Positions 32,677-41,270 are shown, counted from the first letter of the stretch. The stretch: 64,000 nucleotides of DNA from Actinoallomurus soli (GCF_024055715.1 NZ_JAMXMV010000006.1:186001-250000), one strand, 5' to 3'. A program made the numbers and translations. Notes: generated from the sequence alone by a model not told the origin.

Positions 32677-32882
32677 AGTGGTGGCGCTGCGATCGGTACT
32701 GATAGGCTCTCGGTGAGCATTTGGCCTTCCTGGGCCCGGATTCGTCCGCCAGGGAGGCTTTTTTTCGTGTCTGGGGCCCTCGTCCTCGGGCGCAGGTTGA
32801 TTCCCCGGCCGAGTCTGAGCACTGCTCCGTGACCGTGAGCACTGCTCCGTGACCGGCCTCACCATCGTCTTCAGGAGGTTCC

Positions 32883-33833
32883 GTGGATGTCGTGCGCCGT
32901 GCCGGAGAGGATGCGTCGGGGACCAGGTCTGCACGCGTCGGTGACGCGTCGGCCGCGGGTACCTGGATGCTCGGTGATCTGGAGGTCAATCGCATCGGGC
33001 TCGGCGCGATGCGGCTCACGGGGGATGCGGCCTTCGACCTGGGCAGACCGAGCGACCGTGAGCGTTCGATCCGCGTGCTCCGGCGCGCGGTCGAACTGGG
33101 CGTCGATCACATCGATACGGCCGCGTTCTACTTCTCGTCGCTGCGGTCGGCGAACGAGCTGATCAACACGGCGCTGAGCCCGTACCCGGATGATCTGGTC
33201 ATCGCGACCAAGGTCTGGCCGGGTCGGGACTCCTCCGGTGAGTGGTGGTGGGCCACACCCGCCCAGTTGCGCGGTCAGGTCGAGGAGAATCTGCGGCAGC
33301 TCGGCCGTGACCATCTCGACCTCGTCAACCTGCGCATCCCGCGACGGCGGGTCGACTCGATCGGCGAGCACTTCGCGGTGCTGGCCGACCTTCGCGACGC
33401 CGGTCTCATCCGGCATCTCGGCATCTCGAACGCCACCGCCGACCACCTTGCCGAAGCTCAGGCCATCGCCCCGGTGGTGTGCGTCCAGAACGAGTACGGG
33501 ATCGGTGCACCGTCCGAGGCACAGGCCCTCCTGCGCACCTGCGGGGAGCAGGGCGTGGCGTTCGTGCCGTTCTTCACCATCGCCGGGCGAGGGCGCGAGG
33601 CAGGTGCGGCCGTGACCGGCGAAGACACACGGGTCCGTGCCGTCGCCCGCGCACACGGCGCGACGACCGCCCAGGTCCGACTGGCCTGGGCGCTGCATCA
33701 AGGGCAGCACGTGCTGGTCATTCCGGGAACCGGCGACCCCGACCATCTGGTCGAGAACATCGCCGCGGGATCTCTGCGGCTCTCCGATGAGGAGGTGGCA
33801 CACCTCTCGTCCCCCACGCCAGGAGACCGCTAG
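32883..33833 (+). CDS. Aldo/keto reductase family oxidoreductase
   Basis: NADPH-dependent TIM-barrel reductase, 316 residues. Seen: NRIGLGAMRLTG, VDHIDTAAFYFS (Asp and Tyr of the tetrad), IATKVWPG (Lys), and the NADPH site LAWALHQGQHVLVIPGTGDPDHLVENIAA. The usual active-site His is replaced: the strand reads DLVNLRIP. An N-terminal ~25-residue extension precedes the barrel. GTG start with AGGAGG upstream. A paralogue of similar type is at 61366-62250. Confidence 0.88.
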   Translation: MDVVRRAGEDASGTRSARVGDASAAGTWMLGDLEVNRIGLGAMRLTGDAAFDLGRPSDRERSIRVLRRAVELGVDHIDTAAFYFSSLRSANELINTALSPYPDDLVIATKVWPGRDSSGEWWWATPAQLRGQVEENLRQLGRDHLDLVNLRIPRRRVDSIGEHFAVLADLRDAGLIRHLGISNATADHLAEAQAIAPVVCVQNEYGIGAPSEAQALLRTCGEQGVAFVPFFTIAGRGREAGAAVTGEDTRVRAVARAHGATTAQVRLAWALHQGQHVLVIPGTGDPDHLVENIAAGSLRLSDEEVAHLSSPTPGDR

Positions 33834-34097
33834 GGAGTCCCCGTACGGCTCAGGGGAAAGGCCACCTCGACAAGAGCCTCGCGTGACGGAAGGGCCCCGT
33901 GCGGGTGACGGCTTTTACCCGCGGGCTCCCCGGCAAAGCCGTCTGTTCACTTTTCTTTCATGTTCACCCGCGGCACCAAGAACTCGTGTGCTGATTCGGG
34001 TTTATCGACAAGACGAGCCCCTGGGCGCACCGCGTCCTGGCGGCCGCCCCCTCGTACGGAGGGACGGCCGCCAGGATCCACGGGTGCGATGGCACGG

Positions 34098-34271
34098 TCA
34101 CCATCGGTACCAGCGGCGACGCGGGCCGCCGGCGGTCGCCGAGCCGCGGAACACGAAGCCCAGCAGCCACAGGACGAGAACGGCGAGCGCGATCCACCAG
34201 AGAACGTGAACGGCGAAGCCGGCGCCGCCGAGGATAAGCGCAAGGATGAGAACCGCGATCAAGATACCCAT
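34098..34271 (-). CDS. Small hydrophobic membrane protein
   Basis: Protein of 57 residues: MGILIAVLILALILGGAG, a short turn, then a second hydrophobic helix (VLWWIALAVLVLWLLGFVF) and a basic tail ending RRRWYRW. AAGGAG lies 6 bases before ATG, a good ribosome site. Similar two-helix hydrophobic proteins ending in RRGRWYRW-like tails are frequent and often stress-induced in streptomycetes. Function unknown. Confidence 0.75.
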   Translation of the reverse strand: MGILIAVLILALILGGAGFAVHVLWWIALAVLVLWLLGFVFRGSATAGGPRRRWYRW

Positions 34272-34422
34272 TTTCTTCTCCTTCCGGGGATGGCGCCTTC
34301 TTCATCACCGACAGGAAAGCGCTTAAACATCCACGATGACGGCTCGCATGGCAAGCCGTTGAAATTCACGAATTGTGGATACGTGAACTCGGCGCGTGAA
34401 CACCGCCCGTACGAGCCCGGCG

Positions 34423-34950
34423 TCAGAAGGAGAAGCCGCCCGGGCGCCCGTTGCGATCGGCGATGAGCCCGGCCAGCGTCGCGATGGCGATCTCCGGCGG
34501 CGTACGTGAGCCGATGTTCAGGCCGACCGGGCGATGCACCCGGGCGATCTCCTCGGCCGGTACGCCCAGCTCCGTCAGGAGGCGTACGTGCGGGCCGGGA
34601 TGGCGTGGGTTGCCCAGGACGCCGATCCACCGGACCGGCCGGGTGAGCAGGTCGCGCAGGACGAGGCCGAGGTCGGAGCGGTGGTGGTCGGTGACGACGA
34701 CGTCCGCCGTACCGTCCAGGCCGGCCGGCGGAGCGGTCACCACCGGGGCGGAGTCGTGGGACACGGTCGCCGCGCGCTCGGGGTCCGGCTCCAGCAGGAC
34801 ACAGCGGTATCCGACCTCCCTGCCGAAGCGCAGGAGGGAGTCGGCCACCGGCGAGGCGAACACGGCGATGAGCGCACGGTCACCCATGTCGCCGGGCGCC
34901 GTGCCGTGCGCGACGTCGCACGCCGGGTCGTGCTCGTGTCCGTCGGCCAT
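34423..34950 (-). CDS. XdhC-like protein (Rossmann domain only)
   Basis: Protein of 175 residues corresponding to the C-terminal domain of the XdhC/CoxF family, which inserts or matures molybdenum cofactor for xanthine dehydrogenases. Seen: ALIAVFASPVADSLLRFGREVGY, then VVVTDHHRSDLGLVLRDLL, WIGVLGNPRHPGPHVRLLTELGV and IGSRTPPEIAIATLAGLIADRNG. No xanthine dehydrogenase gene is nearby, so its client enzyme must be elsewhere. Confidence 0.85.
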   Translation of the reverse strand: MADGHEHDPACDVAHGTAPGDMGDRALIAVFASPVADSLLRFGREVGYRCVLLEPDPERAATVSHDSAPVVTAPPAGLDGTADVVVTDHHRSDLGLVLRDLLTRPVRWIGVLGNPRHPGPHVRLLTELGVPAEEIARVHRPVGLNIGSRTPPEIAIATLAGLIADRNGRPGGFSF

Positions 34951-35043
34951 GCCGCCAGTCTCCCACGGAGCCGGCGAGATTGACCTGAACCGAACTTCAG
35001 GTTGCAGAGTCGACCCTCGTACGCCATCGAGCGAGGAGGAACC

Positions 35044-36024
35044 GTGCACGCGATCCGACAGTACGAGTTCGGCCCACCGGGCACTCTCCGGTACGAGGAG
35101 ACGCCGGATCCGCGGCCCGGTGAGGGACAGGTGGGCATCGCCGTACGGGCGTGCGGGGTCCACCTGGTCGACACGATGCTCCGCAGGGGATCGTACGAGG
35201 GGCCGTTCGCCCGGCCGGAGCTGCCGATGACGCCGGGGCGCGAGGTGGCCGGCGTGGTCGACGAGCTCGGGGCCGGTGTGGAGGAGGACTGGCTCGGCAG
35301 GCGCGTCGTGGTCCATCTCGGCATGGCCAGTGGCGGCTACGCCGAACGCGCCGTCGCCGGCGTGGCGGACCTGCACGCGCTCCCCGACGAGCTGGATCAC
35401 GACGCCGCCGTGGCGATGGTGGGAACCGGGCGCATGACCGTCGGCATCCTCGACATCGCACGACCGGCGCCCGAGGACGTGGTGCTCGTGACCGCGGCCG
35501 CGGGCGGGATCGGCACGATGCTCGTCCAGGCGGCCCGCGGCCTCGGAGCTACGGTCGTCGGGCTCGCCGGTGGAGCCGCCAAGGTCGCGCGGGTACGAGG
35601 GGCGGGGGCCGAGATCGCGGCCGACTACACGACGCCGGACTGGGCCGACCGGGTACGGGACGCGCTGGGCGGCCGGGGGATCACCCTCGTGCTGGACGGC
35701 GTCGGCGGACAGGCGGGACAGGCCGCCTTCGACCTGCTGGCCCCCGGCGGCCGGCTGGTCGTCTTCGGCTGGTCCGGAGGCGAACCGATCCGGTTCACCT
35801 CGGCCGATCTCCTCGGGCGCAGCCTGTCGGCCTCCGTCGCCCTCGGCCCGGGGCTCCTCCGCCGCCCCGGCGGCCTGCGCGCCCTCCAGGAGAGGGCGCT
35901 GGCCGAGGCGGCGGCGGGCCGCCTGACACCGGCCGTGCAGACCTTCGCGCTCAGGGACGCGGCGGCGGCGCATGCCGCGCTGGAGACACGCGCCACCGCC
36001 GGGAAGGTCGTCCTGGTGCCGTGA
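35044..36024 (+). CDS. Zinc-type/quinone oxidoreductase of the MDR family
   Basis: Medium-chain dehydrogenase/reductase of 326 residues. GroES-like N half (HAIRQYEFGPPGTLRYEE) and a Rossmann half with VLVTAAAGGIGTMLVQAARGLGATVVG. Cysteine ligands for structural zinc are absent, so it is more like NADPH:quinone reductase than alcohol dehydrogenase. GTG 35044 has GAGGAGG about 7 bases upstream; the in-frame 35002 start does not. Convergent with the secreted nuclease gene. Confidence 0.87.
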   Translation: MHAIRQYEFGPPGTLRYEETPDPRPGEGQVGIAVRACGVHLVDTMLRRGSYEGPFARPELPMTPGREVAGVVDELGAGVEEDWLGRRVVVHLGMASGGYAERAVAGVADLHALPDELDHDAAVAMVGTGRMTVGILDIARPAPEDVVLVTAAAGGIGTMLVQAARGLGATVVGLAGGAAKVARVRGAGAEIAADYTTPDWADRVRDALGGRGITLVLDGVGGQAGQAAFDLLAPGGRLVVFGWSGGEPIRFTSADLLGRSLSASVALGPGLLRRPGGLRALQERALAEAAAGRLTPAVQTFALRDAAAAHAALETRATAGKVVLVP

Positions 36025-36043
36025 GGTCCTCAGGCCGGAGCGG

Positions 36044-36673
36044 TCAGCACTTCTTGAGCACCGCGGCGATCGCCTTCTTCTCGGCGGAGTCCACGGACAG
36101 TCCCCAGACGTACTTCACTCTGACGTAGGCGCGGATGTAGGTGCAGCGGAACGCGTGACGGGGCGGCAGCCAACGCGCCGGGTCCTTGCCGCCCTTCTGC
36201 CGGTTGATGGGATCGTCGGCGGTCCACAGTTCCGGATGCTTCAGGTCGTTCGCGAACGCGCGGCGCTTGGCGGTGCTCCAGGACTTGGCGCCGGAACGCC
36301 AGGCCTCCGCCAGCGCCACGAGGTGCTCGATGTCGACCTTGTGCGGGTTCGTGAGGTACTTCCCGTCGTACGGGCTGTACCAGCGTCCCGCGACCGGGTA
36401 GCAGTCGGATCCGACGCGGACGTGCGCGCCGTCGCGCTTCAGTACGACCTCACGGGTGTTGCAGTTGTGACCCTGGTCGATCCACTGGGGGAACTTCGCG
36501 CGGCTGTACCCGGAGAGGGTGCCTTCCCGGCGCACTTTCAGCCGGGTCAGTTCCTTCTTCGCGGTCGCCGTGCTCGGCGGCGACGGCGGCGCGGCGGAGG
36601 CGGGGGTCGCGAGTACGACGGTCAGGAGGGGCAGGGCGGGCAGGAGGGCGGTGACGGCGATCGCGCGTCTCAC
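36044..36673 (-). CDS. Secreted HNH-like nuclease (DUF1524/GmrSD C-terminal type)
   Basis: Protein of 209 residues. Signal peptide: RR, a hydrophobic stretch AIAVTALLPALPLLTVVLA, and a likely cleavage after TPASA. The mature part has the motif VDIEHLVALAEAW, matching the D-H of the DUF1524 nuclease family, then the Asn-containing LWTADDPINRQKGGKDPARWLPP. It ends with a Cys-containing FRCTYIRAYVRVKYVW segment and LKKC. Probably an extracellular DNase. GTG 36673 has GAGAGGAG 7 bases upstream. Confidence 0.85.
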   Translation of the reverse strand: MRRAIAVTALLPALPLLTVVLATPASAAPPSPPSTATAKKELTRLKVRREGTLSGYSRAKFPQWIDQGHNCNTREVVLKRDGAHVRVGSDCYPVAGRWYSPYDGKYLTNPHKVDIEHLVALAEAWRSGAKSWSTAKRRAFANDLKHPELWTADDPINRQKGGKDPARWLPPRHAFRCTYIRAYVRVKYVWGLSVDSAEKKAIAAVLKKC

Positions 36674-37201
36674 GGGCAATCTCCTCTCGGGGGGCTTCCC
36701 ACGCGCGAGAGTCGCTCGCCCGGGCCACGCCGGAGCGATCACTGAGTGAATCGAGTATGGCGTTATGCCGGGGATGCGGTAACAAGGTGGCCTTACGCTG
36801 CTTTGCGCGCTCTGTCACCGTCCCGGCGTCCGGGCTCGGGCGGGAAGCGGGCGAGGTCGGCGGCTTGTCCACAGGGGGGTGTGGATAAGCCGGCGCCCAG
36901 GTGGTGGCACTGCCGTCTCGCAGCGGGCTGGAAGCGGCCGGTTATCCACAGGACGTGGAGAACCGGCGTCCGCCGCGGGCCCGTCACCCTCTGCGCTCAG
37001 AGCCGGAGACGCCGATGTTCTGCAGGTTGGAGGCCTCTACCGGGTATACGGGAATTCAGAGGCGAATGACCGCCTCGACGTTTGAAGAACCATGGATTCC
37101 AGATGTTCCGCGACCCACAGGGGGAAGCGGCACGGACGTACCTGGGTGGTTGCTAGGCTGCGGTAACGCAGTGCTAGTCGAGGTTTGAAGGGGTTCCCAT
37201 C
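36674..37201. promoter_or_regulatory. Non-coding region with three DnaA boxes
   Basis: TTGTCCACA at 36865-36873, TGTGGATAA at 36880-36888 (reverse TTATCCACA) and TTATCCACA at 36942-36950: three perfect DnaA-box 9-mers within 86 bases, about 17 kb from oriC. The rest holds TAGGCT at 37154-37159, a possible -10 element of the next gene, but no recognisable -35. Confidence 0.75.
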
Positions 37202-37321
37202 GTGAAGAAGCTCATCGTTCTCGCGCTGGTCGCCCTCGGTGGTTTCGCGGTTTGGCGCCGGCTTCAGCAGGACCGGGCCGAGCTGGACCTGTGGACCGAG
37301 GCGACGTCGTCCGACAGCTGA
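37202..37321 (+). CDS. DLW-39 family small protein
   Basis: Exactly 39 residues, starting with GTG at 37202 (GAAGGGG 8 bases upstream). It begins MKKLIVLALVALGGFAVWRR, one membrane helix, and contains AELDLWTEA, the DLW motif that names this actinobacterial family found downstream of gyrA. Function unknown. It marks where the conserved post-gyrA order resumes after the accessory insertion. Confidence 0.88.
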   Translation: MKKLIVLALVALGGFAVWRRLQQDRAELDLWTEATSSDS

Positions 37322-37357
37322 GAGATGTCTTGACCGTGCCGGCGAGGGCAGACGGGG

Positions 37358-38095
37358 GTGGGCGTGGACGACGAGGTTCGGATCACGCTCGCCTGTCTCG
37401 ACCTCGCCGGTACGACCGTCGCCGATGACGGAATAGGCGAGCGCGCCTTCACCGAGGCTCTCGTCACCCAGGGCATCGTCTCCGGCACCGACACCTACGC
37501 CCGGGCCATGGGCCGCGTACACGCCGCCCGAGGCAGGTCCAAACTCGACATCTTCCGCGACGTCTTCGCCGACGAGGACCGCGCCCAGGCCGCCAACCAC
37601 GCCTTCGAGCAGGCGTACGACTCCATCATCGACCGTGTCGGCCTCTCCCCGATCCCCGGAGCCGAGGCCGCCATCGACGCACTCGCCGCCTCCGGCGTGC
37701 GCATCTGCCTGATGACCGGATTCGGCAGCCGGACGCTCGGCCACATCATCGACACCCTCGGCTGGTGGAAACGTGCCGACCTGCTCCTCTGCCCCGCCGA
37801 CGCGGGCGGTCGCGGCCGCCCGTACCCCGACATGATCCTCACCGCGGCCCTCCACGTGCAGGTCGACGACGTCCGCCACATCGCCGTGTGCGGCGACACC
37901 GAGAGCGACATGCACAGCGGCCGTCGTTCGGGCGCCTCCATCGTCGCGGGCACCCTCACCGGCGCCCACGACCGCAGCCGCCTCGAGGCCGCCGGCGCGA
38001 CCCACATCCTCAGCAGCGTCACCGAACTCCCCACGCTCGTCCAGGGCCCCGACCGACCGTCCATCACGCCGTACGACGATCAACCGGCCCCGTGA
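37358..38095 (+). CDS. Phosphonatase-like HAD hydrolase
   Basis: Protein of 245 residues. HAD motif I DLAGTTVADDG (nucleophile Asp ~16, with Thr replacing the usual second Asp), a helical cap, motif II CLMTGFGSRT, motif III region and motif IV CGDTESDMHSGRRSGA. DxAGT is typical of the phosphonoacetaldehyde hydrolase-like subgroup. The cap-domain lysine cannot be assigned confidently, so the substrate is open. GTG 37364 is an alternative start. Confidence 0.85.
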   Translation: MGVDDEVRITLACLDLAGTTVADDGIGERAFTEALVTQGIVSGTDTYARAMGRVHAARGRSKLDIFRDVFADEDRAQAANHAFEQAYDSIIDRVGLSPIPGAEAAIDALAASGVRICLMTGFGSRTLGHIIDTLGWWKRADLLLCPADAGGRGRPYPDMILTAALHVQVDDVRHIAVCGDTESDMHSGRRSGASIVAGTLTGAHDRSRLEAAGATHILSSVTELPTLVQGPDRPSITPYDDQPAP

Positions 38096-38141
38096 CGAGC
38101 GGACAGCCCCCATCCCCCGGTAGGCTGTAGGGCGATCTCCA

Positions 38142-38217
38142 GGGGCCATAGCTCAGTTGGCAGAGCGCCTGCTTTGCAAGCAGGAAGTCCGGGGTTCGAA
38201 TCCCCGTGGCTCCACCA
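38142..38217 (+). tRNA. tRNA-Ala (TGC)
   Basis: Cloverleaf with acceptor GGGGCCA/TGGCTCC, anticodon TGC at 38175-38177 in the loop TTTGCAA, T-arm CGGGGTTCGAATCCCCG and encoded CCA. In most actinobacteria it lies just after tRNA-Ile; here they are about 7.8 kb apart. Its 3' half is duplicated at 40613. Confidence 0.97.
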
Positions 38218-38233
38218 GCACAAACGCCCCCGC
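38175..38233 (+). repeat. att-type direct repeat, left copy (tRNA-Ala 3' half)
   Basis: Fifty-nine bases from the anticodon to the terminator stem match 40613-40671 with only three differences (38199, 38221, 38222). This is the signature of site-specific integration into a tRNA gene. Confidence 0.9.
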
Positions 38234-38255
38234 CTGAGCATCGGGCGGGGGCTTT
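38226..38255 (+). terminator. Terminator after tRNA-Ala
   Basis: GCCCCCGCC (38226-38234) pairs with GGCGGGGGC (38244-38252), followed by TTT. Confidence 0.75.
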
Positions 38256-38568
38256 CGGGCCATTAGCGGGCCATCGTCGTCACCCTTCCGTAGCTCCGCC
38301 TTGATCCGCGCGTCGAGCGCATCGGCGATCCGGTGGTCTCCGTGCCGTGGCGCATGCTGGTAGATCCGCAGCGCGGTCACTGTCCTGCCCCACCCGAGCC
38401 GTGGTCCGCCAGGCTCGCACCACTCTGCGCGGGAAGGGTGTTGCCCGTATGGCGCAGGTGATGGAAACGGACATTCGCAGGCCTGGCCCGCTTCCCCTGC
38501 GAGATGGGAGCGACGGCAGAGGGATGACCCGGCAGGCGCTGCTGTGGCGTCGACACCGACGTGTTCAC
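38236..38568 (-). pseudogene. Integrase pseudogene (C-terminal part, at least two frameshifts)
   Basis: Pieces of a tyrosine recombinase lie in three frames. RFHHLRHTGNTLPAQSGASLAD (box with His-x-x-Arg) is in one frame. TARVGQDSDRAA (normally MARMGHxSxRAA, so the His is also lost) is in the next. LRIYQHAPRHGDHRIADALDARI (with the catalytic Tyr) is in the third. The N-terminal half and first Arg box are absent. The last frame runs on into the complement of tRNA-Ala, typical for an integrase beside its att site. Confidence 0.85.
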
Positions 38569-38638
38569 TGATCCAGCCGCTGTTCCCCGCTTCAGTGGCT
38601 GGTCCAGGGGGAGGAGTAACCGAGGCCGCGTTCGACTC

Positions 38639-39178
38639 TCACCCAGGGGATGCGTCGCTCAGCCTTCGTTCCCAGAACACCTCGTCACGCCAGGACCCAT
38701 TGATGTAGATGTGGGCACTGGCGATTCCCCACGGTGTGAACCCGTTACTCCTCAGCACCCGGTGCGATGACAGGTTCTCCATCTGGGTATGCGCCTCCGC
38801 CCGGTTCAATCCGAGGTCTTCGGTCATCACCCGCAGGGCCAGGCCGACCGCGCGGCTTGCGTGCCCTTGCCCCTGGAACCTGGACGCGACCCAGTAGCTG
38901 AGAAAGCCCTTCTGGATGGGGCCGCGCACGATGGTGCTGACCGTTACCTGTCCGATGACGACATCGTCGGCCATGATGACACCTGGCCACCTCTCGCCCT
39001 TGCGCTGGTCTTCGAGTAGCTGTTCGATGCGGTCGACCTGACCGGGCGTTGTGTGGAATCCATCCGGCCGGGCCGGTAGCCAACGGGCGAACTCATCGGC
39101 GTCGCGAGCAAGATGGTCTGCGATCACTGAGGCATCTGCTACGTCGATGAGTCGAATCGAGGTGGATGGCAGCGTCAC
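38639..39178 (-). CDS. RimJ/RimL-type GNAT acetyltransferase
   Basis: Protein of 179 residues. Motif A is WVASRFQGQGHASRAVGLAL, followed by NRAEAHTQMENLSSHRVLRSNGF, the pattern of ribosomal-protein and antibiotic-type GNATs that acetylate N-terminal or amino groups. GTG 39178 has GAGGAG 8 bases upstream; a longer open frame to 39280 lacks similarity. The gene is within the tRNA-Ala element, so it is probably acquired cargo. Confidence 0.8.
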   Translation of the reverse strand: MTLPSTSIRLIDVADASVIADHLARDADEFARWLPARPDGFHTTPGQVDRIEQLLEDQRKGERWPGVIMADDVVIGQVTVSTIVRGPIQKGFLSYWVASRFQGQGHASRAVGLALRVMTEDLGLNRAEAHTQMENLSSHRVLRSNGFTPWGIASAHIYINGSWRDEVFWERRLSDASPG

Positions 39179-39628
39179 TGGGAAGGCTCCTCGCTCAGGC
39201 AGACAATGGTCGAACTGATTGGTCAAGGTCAGGTGCACCTTCGGCCTGTGGTGCAGCACCGCCCTCCGGAACTGGTGCATCAGCGCCTGACAGCAACCGT
39301 GACGGCAACACCAGCGGACGACGCCAGATGATCACCATCACGGACGGGCTCGTAGACGTCGGTTCGAGCTTGATCACCCGGACCAGATGGCAGCCGCCGT
39401 ATCGCTCGCTGCCGGCTCGCCAGGTCCGGCGTGACGGCCCAGGGCCCTCGTCGAGGGGCCGGGGCGTTCCGTCCGGAGACTCACCCCTGCCTGGGTCCGC
39501 CGAGGGTTTCGGCACCTGCGCCGCGACTGCCCTGCCCGGCCGGCGCATCGATCGGCAAGACCGACACCAGGAAGCGGCGGAAGAGAATCCATGATGCCAC
39601 GCCCACGCCGGACGGATTGAAGATCAAC
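39179..39628. other. Spacer inside the tRNA-Ala element
   Basis: No gene I can support. A minus-strand frame gives a tail ending VMVIIWRRPLVLPSRLLS, which looks protein-like, but it has no clear start and may be a remnant. Confidence 0.3.
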
Positions 39629-40102
39629 CTAGTCCCCAGTGACTCCGAAGAAGGCGATCTCGTCCGGCATGTCTTCGCGGTAGAGAACCACGTAGCATCC
39701 GTAGCCACGATCCTCGATGACATCCCACTTCGCATCAGCCGCACGGTCATAGTCCGCGCGGGTCGGACGCTCCGACCCGAACACCTCGCGCGTGACCTCT
39801 GGACTCAGCGGGGCGGCCTGAAGAATATCCGGCTCCTCACCAGCCGGCGAGACACCGTTCATGTCCAGGACCGAGTGAGTCATCAACTCCTGAATGACAG
39901 GATCTTCCCAGAGTTGGTCCACCGACTTAGGCCGACGGCGCTCGGGAAAACCTCCCCTGCCGTCATAGGCCCAGTAGTATTCCCCTTTACGGAATGCCTC
40001 CGCCTGCGCCTTTCGCAGCGCCACTGAAGCATCCTCGTGGTAACGCGCCATGTAGTCCCATGCCGACCCGCCCAAAACGAACCTCCCGGATGCGCTCATC
40101 AA
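39629..40102 (-). CDS. Hypothetical protein, island cargo
   Basis: About 157 residues, acidic and aromatic-rich, without membrane segments. A stretch MARYHEDASVALRKAQAEAFRKGEYYW precedes a region of RRPKSVDQLWED and ends CYVVLYREDMPDEIAFFGVTGD. Its true start may be the ATG of that MARYHED segment or ATG 40099. I do not recognise a family; proteins with this outline are scattered in actinomycetes. Codon use is less GC-biased than the neighbours, supporting transfer. Confidence 0.6.
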   Translation of the reverse strand: MMSASGRFVLGGSAWDYMARYHEDASVALRKAQAEAFRKGEYYWAYDGRGGFPERRRPKSVDQLWEDPVIQELMTHSVLDMNGVSPAGEEPDILQAAPLSPEVTREVFGSERPTRADYDRAADAKWDVIEDRGYGCYVVLYREDMPDEIAFFGVTGD

Positions 40103-40612
40103 CCAGCCCGAATCAAGCTAGCGGTAACGTGAGACACTTCGGCCTTCACGCCGAGGATGGTCTCCGGCGGGGGCACTTTCGACTCCGGGATGCGGGCACA
40201 CCGGGCACAGGTTGATCGGTGGCTGGGGTGGAAGCCTGGTCATCCCGCCTGCCGTCGTCCCAGGACAAGCCCGCTCCCCGGAAGGGGAGGCGAAGGCGAA
40301 CCGGATGACCAAGGCGGGAGATGACTGCGCGAGACGCGAAGGCGGGCCGTTTCGCTTCGCCCGTGGTACCGTGCCTCCCGAGCAGTCACAGGAAGTGATC
40401 AATGGATCGCCGATCGCCGGGCGTTGTACGCGCCCGGCTTCCCCGTCGATCGCGCAGGTATCCGTACACGATCCCCGGACTTTCTCCATCGGTCCACAGG
40501 CAGATCCAGGACATTGAACTAGACGCTGGTCTCGCCCTCGGCCAAACAGCGGAAGCATATCTGCGATTTAGGCGCTTTGTGCTTAGGCGGTGGCATCCTA
40601 GCTGGCACGATC
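40103..40612. other. Spacer at the right end of the tRNA-Ala element
   Basis: About 510 bases. A short minus-strand frame begins MTRLPPQPPINLCPVCPHPG, but I cannot support it as a gene. The stretch 40510-40600 is relatively AT-rich. Nothing else seen. Confidence 0.3.
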
Positions 40613-40671
40613 TGCAAGCAGGAAGTCCGGGGTTCGGATCCCCGTGGCTCCACCAGCATCAACGCCCCCGC
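40613..40671 (+). repeat. att-type direct repeat, right copy
   Basis: Partial tRNA-Ala 3' half (anticodon loop to CCA and beyond), 56 of 59 bases identical to 38175-38233. It lacks the 5' half of the tRNA, so it is not a functional tRNA gene. Confidence 0.9.
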
Positions 40672-40802
40672 GACAGGCGTTCGCGTGGCAGACGAGGTCG
40701 CATCCGGCCGTGGCGTCGCCGCTGATCTTGCCCTGCGGTCACCGCTCACCGTTCGGATCGCTGTCTTCTGCGGTCCGGCGATCGATGTGATCCACTGTCG
40801 GC

Positions 40803-41270
40803 ATGGGTGGTGCGCTCACGAGCCTGGTCGCGGTGGCCGGGACTTTGCTCGGCTCGGCTCTGACCTATGTCTTCCAGCGGCGAACGGCGGGACGTGCCGA
40901 GCAGTTCGCGCGAGATGAGCGCCTGCGACGAGATCGTGTGTCGGCGTACAGCGCGTTCGCCGAGGCGGTCATGGAATACCGGCACCAAGAGTTGCAGGTC
41001 TGGCTGCACCGTCGCGGGGAACTCACCCATCCTCTTCCCGAGCGTTTCGAGGTGGAGCAGGGACGCCTGCGCTCGCTGGCGTTGCGGGCGAGATATCGCG
41101 TCCAGCTCCTGGCCGAAGCCCCTCGGCTGGTCGAGCTGGCCGACCAGTCCCTCGACGCGGTGGCCGAGATTCACCGTGCCAAGGACGCCACCGAGCTGAT
41201 GGAGCACGGTGAGCGCACAGAGCAACGAGTCGAACGCTTCGTACGAGAGGCGGCCGGCGAGGTTCGTTGA
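40803..41270 (+). CDS. Membrane-anchored helical hypothetical protein
   Basis: Protein of 155 residues. An N-terminal hydrophobic helix (LTSLVAVAGTLLGSALTYVF) is followed by a long, charged, Arg/Glu-rich alpha-helical domain, likely a coiled coil. Similar N-anchored proteins beginning GGALxSLVAVxGTLLGS are common in actinomycetes without a known role. It lies just outside the tRNA-Ala element. Confidence 0.6.
   Translation: MGGALTSLVAVAGTLLGSALTYVFQRRTAGRAEQFARDERLRRDRVSAYSAFAEAVMEYRHQELQVWLHRRGELTHPLPERFEVEQGRLRSLALRARYRVQLLAEAPRLVELADQSLDAVAEIHRAKDATELMEHGERTEQRVERFVREAAGEVR

Larger units (their letters stand above)
38218..40612. mobile_element. Collapsed integrative element at tRNA-Ala
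   Basis: About 2.4 kb bounded by the tRNA-Ala 3' end and its 59-base repeat. It holds an integrase pseudogene next to the tRNA, an acetyltransferase gene and a hypothetical gene, but no conjugation or replication genes. Base composition around 39600-40120 is less GC-rich than the surroundings. Most of the original element seems to have been deleted. Confidence 0.75.

Noticed and set aside
30238..36000. A second att copy of the tRNA-Ile 3' end
   Set aside because: I looked for the T-arm and acceptor sequence downstream and found none, so no complete element can be drawn.
37141..37200. TAGGCT-type -10 boxes (for example 37154, 20013, 21314) as promoters
   Set aside because: No matching -35 element at proper spacing; too weak to list as promoters.
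38153..38380. Open frame ending LVEPRGFEPRTSCLQ on the minus strand
   Set aside because: That peptide is the complement of the tRNA-Ala 3' half read as protein. Only the upstream integrase-like part is meaningful, and it is a pseudogene.
40519..40749. Open frame containing LVEPRGSEPRTSCLQ
   Set aside because: Same artefact from the duplicated tRNA-Ala fragment at 40613-40671.
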